The notes under the pieces were generated by a model. That model ran no database searches and was not told the DNA's origin. It was given only the letters and a program-made list of their open reading frames with translations. A program made the translations under genes and the position numbers. 64,000 nucleotides of DNA from Novosphingobium sp. RL4 (lineage in GTDB: Bacteria; Pseudomonadota; Alphaproteobacteria; Sphingomonadales; Sphingomonadaceae), in the NCBI RefSeq assembly GCF_035658495.1, contig NZ_CP141945.1:1477501-1541500 (forward strand), written 5' to 3'. This document shows, in pieces, positions 56,295-64,000 of the stretch. Numbering within the stretch: the first letter of the stretch is position 1; each line of letters opens with the position of its first letter.

Positions 56295-56930
56295 TTACAC
56301 GCTCCGACTGGCGGCCACCAAATAACCGTGGCAGGCCTCGGGGAGTTCGCGCCGAAGTCGCGCGAAATTTTCCTCTGAAGGGTCGGCCTCCATGACGACC
56401 CGGACGGACCCGCCCAACAGCGCCGCTAGCATGAAAGCCACTGACGCTCGGTCGGCGAATTGCGCATCGCAGGCACTGGCGAGCAGCCCATCGATCGACA
56501 CCGTCATGGTCTGCGCCGCTCTGCTCATCAGTTCGGACAAGTCAAATTCGGCAGAGATGCCGTAGATAGCGCGCGAGGCGACCATGTCTGCCATCTTCGC
56601 GTCCAGCCAGGCCGTCGCCACGCCATGCGCGATCGTCTTGAGGTCACCGCCCATCAACTGGTCTGTCGCGTCCCTCATCGCCGTTTCGATCAGGTTGAAC
56701 TGGCGCTCGACCAGAGCGAAGAGCAACGCCTGCTTGTGGGGGTAATACTGGTACATCGTACCTACGGAAACGCCGGCGCGCTCGGCGACTTGCGTCGTGG
56801 TGAGATGTCCGAGTCCCCGCGTCAGCAAAACCTGAATGGTCGCGCAGTGAATGGCCTCGATCGTCACGGCAGAACGCACCTGTCGCGGCGTCTTGCGCGG
56901 TTTTAGCAGTGCAGGCGTCGGGCGGCTCAT
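56295..56930 (-). CDS. TetR family transcriptional regulator
   Basis: The 211-aa protein has a TetR helix-turn-helix (IEAIHCATIQVLLTRGLGHL, TTTQVAERAGVSVGTMYQYY) and a C-terminal TetR_C-like ligand domain. ATG56930 opens directly onto the family N-terminus. It is divergent from an SDR gene with 71 bases between the starts, so it is likely that gene's repressor. Confidence 0.85.
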   Translation of the reverse strand: MSRPTPALLKPRKTPRQVRSAVTIEAIHCATIQVLLTRGLGHLTTTQVAERAGVSVGTMYQYYPHKQALLFALVERQFNLIETAMRDATDQLMGGDLKTIAHGVATAWLDAKMADMVASRAIYGISAEFDLSELMSRAAQTMTVSIDGLLASACDAQFADRASVAFMLAALLGGSVRVVMEADPSEENFARLRRELPEACHGYLVAASRSV

Positions 56931-57001
56931 ATGCGAATACCAAAGCTGAAGGATCATTCATATCTAAGGGATAAGAACGATCCCCTGCAAGGAGCTTTAC
57001 G

Positions 57002-57757
57002 TTGAAGACTGTCCTCATCACCGGTTGTTCGACCGGCTTCGGTCGCGACACGGCCTTACATTTCCTCAACCAGGGCTGGCGCGTGGTAGCCACCATGCGC
57101 AATCCGGCCGCCAGTACACTCCCGACGTCGGACCGGCTGCATATCCTTCCGCTCGACGTGACCGATGCAGACAGCATCGCGGCTGCAATCGGGCAGGCCG
57201 GAGCGATCGACGTGCTCGTGAACAACGCCGGTATGGGATGGCTGAACGCGGTCGAGGGCTCGCCTCTCGAAACGGTGCGCGAGGTTTTTGAAACCAACCT
57301 GTTCGGGGCGATCGCGATGATGCAGGCCGTCCTTCCCGGGATGCGAGAGCGACGCTCGGGCGTCGTCGTCAATGTCAGTTCCAGCTCGCTCTACAAGCCC
57401 TTGCCCCTGCTGTCGGTCTATCGTGCCAGCAAGGCGGCGATGAACGCTCTCAGCGAATCCGCCGCGCACGAACTGGCACCCTTCGGCATCCGCGTTCGGG
57501 TCGTCATGCCCGGCATGGCGCCATCGACCAGTTTTGGCAGCACCGCCCAAGGCCACGTGGCCGATGCCGGTGGCTTCGCCGAACCCTATGCCGACTATGC
57601 CCGGCAAACGCTGGCGACGATGATGGAGGCTGCCAATGGCCCGGTCACAGAGGCCCAGGACGTCGCGGATGCGATCTTCCGTGCGGCGACCGACGCGGAC
57701 TGTCCGGCGGTTCTTCCGGCGGGCGCAGACGCCATTGCCTGGGCGGAGGTGAAGTGA
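57002..57757 (+). CDS. Short-chain dehydrogenase/reductase
   Basis: The 251-aa SDR has ITGCSTGFGRDTALHFLNQG, VLVNNAGMGWLNAVEG and the catalytic VYRASKAAMNALSES. The start is TTG57002, preceded by AAGGAG with proper spacing. The stop overlaps the MBL gene start (GTGA). Confidence 0.85.
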   Translation: MKTVLITGCSTGFGRDTALHFLNQGWRVVATMRNPAASTLPTSDRLHILPLDVTDADSIAAAIGQAGAIDVLVNNAGMGWLNAVEGSPLETVREVFETNLFGAIAMMQAVLPGMRERRSGVVVNVSSSSLYKPLPLLSVYRASKAAMNALSESAAHELAPFGIRVRVVMPGMAPSTSFGSTAQGHVADAGGFAEPYADYARQTLATMMEAANGPVTEAQDVADAIFRAATDADCPAVLPAGADAIAWAEVK

Positions 57758-58764
57758 TCCACTTGAAGCGAGGCCCTATGTCATCCGCGAACCGCTACTA
57801 CTCCGGGCCCGTCTCATCCCACTTCGACGGGCACCGCTTTACGAACTCGGCAGGAGAGCCGGAAACGGACCGGTCTATGCGCGATATCCTGCGCTGGTAT
57901 CGCACGGCTCCCCGGACCAGATGGCCGAAATCGATGCCGGTGTCTCCCATCGTTCCGGCGGAACGGGTGGAGGGATTGTGCATCACCATGGTCGGCCATG
58001 CATCCGTGCTGATCCAAACCGGCGGGCTCAACATCCTGACCGATCCGGTCTGGTCCAACCGTGCCAGTCCGCTCGCCTTTGCCGGGCCGCGCCGCGTGAC
58101 CGCGCCGGGTGTCCGGATGAGCGATCTGCCACCCATCGACGCGGTCCTCCTGTCCCACAATCACTACGACCATCTGGACGTTGCGACCCTGCGTCAGCTT
58201 CAGGCGCGGCATGCCCCAAGGATCATCACCCCTTTGGGCAACGACAGCATAATTCGCCGCCACATCCCCGATGCCCGCGTCGAAACGGGCGACTGGTTCG
58301 ACCGCTTCGACATCGCCCCGGGTGCTCAAGCGCATGTCGTACCGGCCTTGCACTGGTCATCGCGTGGTGCCCGCGACCGCCGCATGGCTCTGTGGGGCGG
58401 CTTCATGTTGCAGGCCTTTGGCCGGACGGTCTATTTCGCTGGGGACACTGGCTACGGCACAGGTGCGATCTTTCGCAACTTGCGGGCACGCTTCGGGCCG
58501 GTCGATGTCGCAATCCTACCGATCGGTGCGTATGCACCGCGCTGGTTCATGGCAGCCCAGCATATCGATCCCGACGATGCCATCCAGATCATGCTGGACC
58601 TGGATGCAAAAGCGGCTGTCGGCATGCACTGGGGGACATTCAAGCTGACGGACGAACCCTGGGATGAACCCGCCCGGCGCCTAACGGCGAGCCTGCGTAC
58701 AGGCGGCATCGATGCCGCGAAATTCATAGCCATGCGGCCTGCTGAAACAGCTGAATTCGAATAG
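57754..58764 (+). CDS. MBL-fold hydrolase, UlaG/NAPE-PLD-like
   Basis: The 336-aa protein has an intact MBL metal motif (LLSHNHYDHLDVATL), TMVGHASVLIQTGG, VPALHWSSRGARDR, YFAGDTGYG and GMHWGTFKLTDEP. It resembles the RomA/UlaG group that cleaves lipids or lactone-like substrates. GTG57754 overlaps the SDR stop; ATG57778 is the alternative. Confidence 0.85.
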   Translation: MIHLKRGPMSSANRYYSGPVSSHFDGHRFTNSAGEPETDRSMRDILRWYRTAPRTRWPKSMPVSPIVPAERVEGLCITMVGHASVLIQTGGLNILTDPVWSNRASPLAFAGPRRVTAPGVRMSDLPPIDAVLLSHNHYDHLDVATLRQLQARHAPRIITPLGNDSIIRRHIPDARVETGDWFDRFDIAPGAQAHVVPALHWSSRGARDRRMALWGGFMLQAFGRTVYFAGDTGYGTGAIFRNLRARFGPVDVAILPIGAYAPRWFMAAQHIDPDDAIQIMLDLDAKAAVGMHWGTFKLTDEPWDEPARRLTASLRTGGIDAAKFIAMRPAETAEFE

Positions 58765-59155
58765 CTACATGCCCCGGGGTGCGCGTACACCACCGACCCT
58801 TTGTCGCCGTTCAACCGCCGATTGTCCGCTCCCAGGTGCAGCCGGTCTGCTATGCCATTCAGGATGCCCAAGACTGGCCGGTTGCGGAATGGCGGCTCAC
58901 CGGCTCAGATCGGCAGATAGCTGCCCGTCGCCTTTCGTTTGGCGCATCGCCAACAAAGGAGATTTGCTGCCGGTCTGCAGACCCCCCATTGCGGCCCCTC
59001 ATCAGCCGGAGGGTCGCGCTCCATAGCGGCCTGTCGGTGCTCACCGCTCGGGAAGGAACGCAACCTGACCAGAGAGCCCCATCTCAGTCATGTTTATGGA
59101 ACATCGGCGCTTGCGGCGGTCCTCCGGTGCAAGCGCCCCCATTCACACTCTCTAT
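58765..59155. other. Intergenic stretch with a dispersed repeat
   Basis: No gene is supported between the convergent ends of the MBL gene and the GH43-like gene. Repeat copy G occupies 58792-58925. Confidence 0.5.
58792..58925. repeat. Dispersed intergenic repeat, copy G (near full length)
   Basis: Blocks: CCGACCCTTTGTCGCCGTTC, CGATTGTCCGCTCCCAGGTG, CCGGTCTGCTATGCC, AGGATGCCCAAGACTGGCCG and CAGATAGCTGCCCGTCGCC. Length and block order match copies B and E2. Confidence 0.7.
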
Positions 59156-60196
59156 TTATCGCGGTATACGCACACCGCTGCGGTTCAGATGCAGCGGCGC
59201 AATGCGTCCGTCCGGCAGGTAGTTGACCTCGCAGAGAACGCTCCGGCGGAAAAGCGGTGAAGTGCCGGGTTGGGATTGATCATTGCACGCGAAAAACCAC
59301 TTGCCGCGCCATTCAAAGAACGACCCGTGCCGATCAAAATTGAGCCAGTCCTTCGGACGATATTGTGGCGGGGGCGCATGGGGCCCGCGCATGGCGCTGT
59401 CGTTGCGGAAGGTCTCGTCTACATTTTCAGGCTTCAGCAACGCCCCTTGACACTTGAAGGGGCCGTACGGTGAGCTGCTGACTGCATAGTAGGTGCCCCA
59501 AGACAAGTAATAGAGATCACCTCGACGGTGGAGAAACGGCTTGTCGTCCGTTTTACCGGGTCCGAACGGCCCTTCCTTGTCGGTAATCTCGACCAGACGC
59601 GGTTCCTCGGCCAAGGAGACCATATCCTCGTTAAGACGCACCACATAGAAGTCGAAGGTGCCGAAGACCATGTAGCTGGTCCCGTCCGCTTCTTGGAGAA
59701 TGCCCGGGTCGCGCGATGCAGTCGGAACTTGCCCCTTTGCGATCAATGGCTTCCCGAGAGGGTCTTTCCACGGACCTTCTGGCCGGTAGCTCTCGACCAC
59801 CCCGATGTCCTCCGGACCCATGGAAAAGTAGAGATAGAACTTTCCGTTTCGAGCGGCCGCATCCGTAGCCCAACATTGGGTACTTGGCTGACGCAAGTAG
59901 GTCTGTTCCGGCGTGAGGGTTCCTGCGAGCATCCAATTTTCGAGATCGGTGCTACGCCAGATTTGCCAATCGTTCATGGTGAAGGTTAAATTGTCTGGTT
60001 TCGCATCATGTGTCGCGTAGAGCCAGGCGACGTCATTGTAGACCCGGATCTGCGGGTCACATACACCTGCCGGAAGCTTCATCGGATTTCGAATTGATCG
60101 AAACTTGACTTCCGCGCTGCAACCGAACGAAGGAGCAACAAGCGCAGACCCGGCTATCAAGGAAACTTGGAGCAAGTCCCGACGTGATACGTCCAT
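59156..60196 (-). CDS. GH43-like beta-propeller glycoside hydrolase with Tat-type signal
   Basis: The 346-aa protein has a five-blade propeller pattern of GH43/GH117-like enzymes: KLPAGVCDPQIRVYNDVAWL (candidate base Asp), SRDPGILQEADGTSYMVF, GPGKTDDKPFLHRRGDLYYL and RDPSG-like later motifs. The N-terminus SRRDLLQVSLIAGSALVAPS looks like a twin-arginine signal, and a Cys follows (SFGC). It probably acts on plant arabinan or xylan fragments, but no other polysaccharide genes are nearby. Confidence 0.75.
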   Translation of the reverse strand: MDVSRRDLLQVSLIAGSALVAPSFGCSAEVKFRSIRNPMKLPAGVCDPQIRVYNDVAWLYATHDAKPDNLTFTMNDWQIWRSTDLENWMLAGTLTPEQTYLRQPSTQCWATDAAARNGKFYLYFSMGPEDIGVVESYRPEGPWKDPLGKPLIAKGQVPTASRDPGILQEADGTSYMVFGTFDFYVVRLNEDMVSLAEEPRLVEITDKEGPFGPGKTDDKPFLHRRGDLYYLSWGTYYAVSSSPYGPFKCQGALLKPENVDETFRNDSAMRGPHAPPPQYRPKDWLNFDRHGSFFEWRGKWFFACNDQSQPGTSPLFRRSVLCEVNYLPDGRIAPLHLNRSGVRIPR

Positions 60197-60706
60197 TTAT
60201 TATCTCTCCACTGATCGACGTTGGGATCATCGTCCCTGCGTTTTCAGGGTAAACGACACGTTCCATCGCGTCCAATAGCGCCTTCTCGATAGGCCATAGC
60301 CTGTAACTATGGATCGCCTCTGTCCGTGGAGGACGTACGCGCGCGGAAGAAGCGAGCTGCGGTTCAATAAGTGAGCGGGCATAACCGCGAGCGGCGGAGT
60401 TCAGGATCGTTAATTAATCGCGATATGTTTGATCGAGGCTCTGCGATCTGATTGGACGGGTCGACCGACTGCCAGGCGACACTGGCGGTTGAAAGGCGCG
60501 AAATGGGACGGCTAGATCTGGTCGGCAGGTGCCGCTTTGGTCGGGTGCGATCAATGTCAATCATCGGCGGCCTGTCACCCGAAAGCGGCCTGACCGCCAT
60601 CCACCCATCCCGGTCTTTGTGGTGCCCTTATCGCTTCTCTTGAAACCGGTCCGGCGGGTTTGTGCAAGGCTCGTGACGTTTGCGTCTTTGATCGGCTGCG
60701 ATGGGT
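60197..60706. other. Intergenic stretch without a convincing gene
   Basis: Short overlapping frames occur on both strands; none has a ribosome binding site or family match. The stretch from 60530 to 60620 has traces (GGCGGCCTGTCACCCGAAAG, GGTCGGCAG) of the dispersed repeat but is too diverged to call. The promoter of the GH43-like gene should be near 60200-60260. Confidence 0.45.
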
Positions 60707-61932
60707 GGTGGGTTCAACGGGTGGCGGCAACACAGGCTTGAAAGCGCTCTGCGGGTGTTTGGTATTCGAGCGTTTTCCTTGGCCGTTCGTTGAGTTGCCG
60801 GGCAACGGCACTCAGTTTGGCCTGGCTGTATAGCGATAGATCGGTTCCTCTGGGAAAGTATTGTCGTAGCAGACGATTGGTGTTTTCGTTGGAGCCGCGC
60901 TGCCAAGGCGATTGCGGATCGCAGAAATAGACTTCGACATCGGTAGCCAGTGAGAGGCGCGGATGATCGGCCAGTTCCTTGCCGCGATCCCAGGTGAGCG
61001 ACTTGTAGAGTTCGCGCGGTAGGCGCTGCGTCTGCCTGATCAGCGCCGACACCACGCTCCTTGTTTCCTTGTTGGCGACCTTGACCAGCATCACGTAGCG
61101 CGAATGCCGTTCGACCAGCGTCGCGATGTAGCTGTTCTTTGTGCCTCCGATCAGATCGCCTTCCCAGTGGCCGGGAATGGCGCGGTCCTCGACCGACGCG
61201 GGACGCTCGCTGATCGACACGGCATCCTTGATCTGTCCCAGCCCGTTGCGCTTGAGGCTGGCGTGCCGCGACCTGCGGATGGTGCGCCGGGCGCGCAGAT
61301 GCTCCAGCAATTCCTTCTTAAGAACTCCCCGCGCCTGTATGTACAGGCTTCTGTAGATAGTCTCGTGCGACACTTGCCTATGCGGCTCCTCGGGAAAGCT
61401 GCGCCTGAGCCACCCCGCAATCTGCTCTGGTGACCATTTGCGGCACAGCTTGGCCGATACTGCCCGGGCCAATGGCGGCGAGCAAGCCAACTTGCAGGGC
61501 TTGGGCCGCAAGGCTCGGTCCCAGGCCGCCTGATCGGACACGGTCGCCCGATACCGTGCAAGGCCGCCGTTACGCCTGACTTCGCGACTGATCGTCGAAG
61601 GCGCGCGGCCCAGTCGCCGTGCTATCGCACGCAAGGGTTCACTGACGCTCAGGCCCCGCGATATCTCCTCCCGTTCGGCAAGGCTCAGCGCAAGGCGGCC
61701 ACGCTTGCGATCGGCGGGCCTGATACCGCCGGTCGGCGAAATCACCGAAAATACCGACGATGACTCTCGATCAAACCTTCGCCCGATCGAACTCATCGAT
61801 TCCCCGCGCTGCCAACGATCCCATATCTCCGCTCGCTGGCTGGCCGTGTAATATATCCGACGACGCTGCTTCATCGCGACACTCCATCTTCCTCAAAAGA
61901 TTAAAGTGTTGCCACCACCCGTTGAACCCACC
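60707..61932 (-). mobile_element. IS30 family insertion sequence
   Basis: Terminal inverted repeats of 27 bases: left GGTGGGTTCAACGGGTGGCG and right, reverse complement, GGTGGGTTCAACGGGTGGTG, with one mismatch over 27 bases. They bound one intact transposase gene. Flanking duplication could not be recognised. Confidence 0.85.
60714..61874 (-). CDS. IS30 family transposase
   Basis: The 386-aa protein has an N-terminal IS30 helix-turn-helix (SASQRAEIWDRW-type YTASQRAEIWDRWQRGESMS), a second HTH (LRAIARRLGRAPSTISREVR), and the DDE domain: HWEGDLIGG for the first Asp, LTWDRGKELADH for the second, GSNENTNRLLRQYFPRGTDL for the Glu. It appears intact. Confidence 0.9.
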   Translation of the reverse strand: MKQRRRIYYTASQRAEIWDRWQRGESMSSIGRRFDRESSSVFSVISPTGGIRPADRKRGRLALSLAEREEISRGLSVSEPLRAIARRLGRAPSTISREVRRNGGLARYRATVSDQAAWDRALRPKPCKLACSPPLARAVSAKLCRKWSPEQIAGWLRRSFPEEPHRQVSHETIYRSLYIQARGVLKKELLEHLRARRTIRRSRHASLKRNGLGQIKDAVSISERPASVEDRAIPGHWEGDLIGGTKNSYIATLVERHSRYVMLVKVANKETRSVVSALIRQTQRLPRELYKSLTWDRGKELADHPRLSLATDVEVYFCDPQSPWQRGSNENTNRLLRQYFPRGTDLSLYSQAKLSAVARQLNERPRKTLEYQTPAERFQACVAATR

Positions 61933-62165
61933 CCCAGCCTCAGTCATGAGCGGACTGACTGCTCATAGGCGCGCTGCTTTTCCAATTGAACGGCTTGGAT
62001 GGGCGCGTAGCTGTCAAAGCACAGATGGCAATCTCTATGCCAGGAGCGTCAGCTTTCTTGGGCTACGTGCTCGGAACCGGACCGAGCAAAATGTCGAAGG
62101 GTTTCGGGCGCCGGCAGGCGTACGAAAGTCTTACATGTACGACCCGCGGTGCCTCAAGCGCTGAG
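61933..62165. other. Intergenic stretch between IS30 and IS91-type regions
   Basis: It carries fragment K of the dispersed repeat (61945-62010). No gene is seen. Confidence 0.45.
61945..62010. repeat. Dispersed intergenic repeat, fragment K
   Basis: Blocks GAGCGGACTGACTGCTCATA, GGCGCGCTGCTTTTCCAATT and GAACGGCTTGGATGGGCGC match the first part of copy J at 54898 closely. Confidence 0.6.
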
Positions 62166-62396
62166 CTATGGGGATTTCGGATCAGAGCCGTTAAGCGCGC
62201 TGGCGCTATTACTGGTTTGGTATGATCCGTGTGGCCCAGGCGGACTGCCGTTCGCCCGGTTCAGACGGTTTAATTGGTGGCAGTGCGCATCGTTTTCGTC
62301 ATGCGTTATGGCATCGGCGATGCGCAGCGCGAGCGTCAGCGCTTCCCGCCACGGTGCTTGGGCAGGATGTATATATGCCAGGCCATGCCGGATCAT
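62166..62396 (-). CDS. Small ORF coupled to the IS91-type transposase
   Basis: ATG62396 overlaps the transposase stop (ATGA) and opens a 76-residue frame beginning MIRHGLAYIHPAQAPWREAL. The coupling and sensible start are the only support; it may be an accessory IS protein or a chance frame. Confidence 0.35.
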   Translation of the reverse strand: MIRHGLAYIHPAQAPWREALTLALRIADAITHDENDAHCHQLNRLNRANGSPPGPHGSYQTSNSASALNGSDPKSP

Positions 62397-63682
62397 GGCG
62401 CGGTCTCCGGGTTACGGATCGGGATGTTTGGCGGTGCCCGCGGTTGTCGCCAGCGTTCGAAGGTCTCGATGATGATCATATGCCCGCCGCAACAAGGGCA
62501 CGGTGGTCGCAGATCGACGGGCTCTTCCAGTACAGCATCGTCGGGCGGCGCGGCGACCTCGAGCAAGTCACGAGCACGCGCAAGATTGGCTTTGCGCGAT
62601 GAACTGGCCAGCAGACCATAATGCCGGATACGGTGGAAGCCACGAGGCAGGACATGGGCCAGGAACCGCCGGATAAACTCGCCGGTGGCGAGGGTCATGA
62701 CGCATTGTCGTTCGGGTCCATCGCGACGGTAATCTTTGTAACGGAGCGTGACGCCGGTCTTGTCGAAGGCGATGAGCCGTCGGTTGGAGATGGCGATCCG
62801 GTGGGTATAGCGGGACAGGTAGGCGAGCACCGCTTCAGGGCCCGCAAAGGGCGCCTTTGCATAAACCACCCATCGCGTCTTCCGGACCGGTGCCAGATGA
62901 CGCAGGAAGGCGCGCCTTCCGGTGAGTGATGCGAGCGACCTGAAGAAAGCGAGCTTACCGGCGTCGTAAAGCTGGATCAGCCGGGTCAGGAACAGACGGC
63001 GGAACAGCTTTCCCAGGACGCGCACCGGCAAGAGGAAGGCGGGCCGCGTAGATATCCAGCGCGTTCCGTCGAGTGCGATGCCGCCACCTGGCACCACCAT
63101 ATGGACGTGGGGATGGTGCGTAAGCGCCGAGCCCCAAGTGTGGAGCACGGCGGTGATCCCGATCCTGGCGCCTAGATGCCTGGGATCGGCCGCGATTGTC
63201 AGCATGGTCTCCGACGCTGCCTTGAACAGCAGATCATAGACCACCGCCTTGTTCTGAAAGGCGATACTGGCGATCTCTGCCGGTAGCGTAAAGACGACAT
63301 GGAAGTAGCCGACCGGCAACAGATCTGCCTCGCGTTCCGCCAGCCAAGTGCGCGCCGCCGCACCCTGGCACTTGGGGCAGTGCCGATTGCGGCAACTGTT
63401 GTAGGCGACCCGCCAATGCCCGCAGTCCTCGCAGCCCTCGACGTGACCCCCAAGGGCTGAGGTGCGGCAGTTCTCGATCGCCGTCATTACCTTGAGCTGG
63501 GTGAGGCTCAGATGTCCGGCATGGGCGGCCCGATAGGCCGGCCCGGCGGCACGGAAGATATCGGCGACCTCGAGTGAGGTGCGCAACAGCTCAGCCGTCT
63601 GGCGCTGCCTGTGGCTGAGGTGCTGGGAGCAAGGCGAGCTTGTCGAGCGGACTGATGACAGCACGCGCAGTTCGGGTCGCAA
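62393..63682 (-). CDS. IS91 family transposase
   Basis: The up to 429-aa protein has the Zn-binding N-terminal domain (CEDCGHWRVAYNSCRNRHC and CPKCQG) and the Y2 rolling-circle domain of IS91 elements: HVVFTLPAE, HPHVHMVVPGGGI, and VLAYLSRYTHRIAISNRRLI with the Tyr pair. A C-terminal CPCCGG zinc knuckle follows. The nominal TTG start at 63682 overlaps the recombinase gene; a start just after 63591 is also possible. Rolling-circle transposition needs no target duplication. Confidence 0.85.
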   Translation of the reverse strand: MRPELRVLSSVRSTSSPCSQHLSHRQRQTAELLRTSLEVADIFRAAGPAYRAAHAGHLSLTQLKVMTAIENCRTSALGGHVEGCEDCGHWRVAYNSCRNRHCPKCQGAAARTWLAEREADLLPVGYFHVVFTLPAEIASIAFQNKAVVYDLLFKAASETMLTIAADPRHLGARIGITAVLHTWGSALTHHPHVHMVVPGGGIALDGTRWISTRPAFLLPVRVLGKLFRRLFLTRLIQLYDAGKLAFFRSLASLTGRRAFLRHLAPVRKTRWVVYAKAPFAGPEAVLAYLSRYTHRIAISNRRLIAFDKTGVTLRYKDYRRDGPERQCVMTLATGEFIRRFLAHVLPRGFHRIRHYGLLASSSRKANLARARDLLEVAAPPDDAVLEEPVDLRPPCPCCGGHMIIIETFERWRQPRAPPNIPIRNPETAP

Positions 63683-64000
63683 CCTTGGTGTAAAAGGCCG
63701 TAGTCTCCAGCTTCTCGTGCCCCAGCAGCGCCTGGATTACCCGGATGCTCACGCCATCCTCCAACAGGTGGGTCGCAAAGCTGTGTCGTAAGGTATGGGG
63801 ACCGACCTTCTTCGCGATACCGGCCGCGTGCGCCGCCTCCGCGACGATCCTATACAGATGGCGCGTGCTGATCGGCTTGAGATAATGCTGTCCCGGAAAC
63901 AGCCATCCATCGGCATGCATGACGCCTTGTTGACGCCCGACCTTCCACCACTCGCGCAACAGGATGAGCAGATCGGCAGGGAGGATCGCATTGCGATATC
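63591..64000 (-). CDS. Tyrosine recombinase, partial at the window edge
   Basis: The open frame continues past the end of the window (it reads YRNAILPADLL at the edge). It shows the C-terminal catalytic residues of XerC/D-like recombinases: HTLRHSFATHLLEDG with Arg, LLGHEKLETT with His, and the Tyr in AFYTKV. Pairing of a tyrosine recombinase with an IS91-type transposase is known for several IS91 elements. The N-terminal part is outside this window. Confidence 0.8.
   Translation of the reverse strand, partial: YRNAILPADLLILLREWWKVGRQQGVMHADGWLFPGQHYLKPISTRHLYRIVAEAAHAAGIAKKVGPHTLRHSFATHLLEDGVSIRVIQALLGHEKLETTAFYTKVATRTARAVISPLDKLALLPAPQPQAAPDG

Overview
The window looks like an accessory region of a sphingomonad-type alphaproteobacterium (Sphingobium, Novosphingobium or Sphingomonas are my best guess). 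The reasons are GC-rich codon use, HWE-type histidine kinase and LOV signalling, many short-chain dehydrogenases, and insertion sequences of the IS3, IS5, IS30, IS91 and IS110 families. I see no rRNA, tRNA, ribosomal, replication or partition genes, so it could equally be a chromosomal island or a large plasmid.

Layout. (1) 63-1848: a lipoprotein of unknown function plus a small downstream protein. (2) 2467-10894: a tightly packed operon that I think is the most unusual part. It encodes a caspase-fold (C25-like) peptidase, a 78-aa protein, a VioB/RebD-type ferritin-like protein, a LodA/GoxA-like quinoprotein split over three overlapping genes, a radical SAM/SPASM protein, and a LodB/QhpG-like flavoprotein with a C-terminal winged-helix-like extension. 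(3) 11527-15913 (minus): a LOV protein, a CheB-CheR-PAS-HWE kinase and a single-domain response regulator. (4) 16137-17819: a TetR/NmrA divergent pair. (5) 18092-24275: a chaperone block with groESL behind a CIRCE-like operator, two to three small proteins including Usg, Hsp20, and htpG. (6) 24643-25659: an IS110 transposase. (7) 26019-31092: 3-hydroxyisobutyrate-dehydrogenase-like protein, SDR and sulfotransferase in one operon, divergent from an alkylsulfatase-like MBL protein with an eroded metal motif, plus an AraC regulator. (8) 31501-35857: a double-domain KaiC-like ATPase and a hybrid histidine kinase. (9) 36620-39744: LysR, fatty acid hydroxylase family protein and an SGNH lipoprotein.

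(10) 39820-41085: an intact IS3-family (IS407-like) element. (11) 41505-52846: a redox block with a frameshifted SDR, an SDR, LysR, an IS5-family insertion, an aldo/keto reductase, an OYE-family flavoprotein, a PaoABC-like molybdenum aldehyde oxidoreductase and another SDR. (12) 53036-54165: a decayed IS3-family element. (13) 55044-60196: an esterase lipoprotein, TetR with a divergent SDR and MBL-fold gene, and a GH43-like protein. (14) 60707-64000: an IS30 element, then an IS91-type transposase with a partial tyrosine recombinase running off the window.

A degenerate dispersed repeat (start near CGACCCTTTCCGG, middle GTGCGGACNGTCCGCTTTCCC, end GAGATAGCTGCC) recurs in most of the long intergenic gaps and tends to sit at the edges of the functional blocks. 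No sequence search could be run, so all family names rest on motifs and remembered family features.
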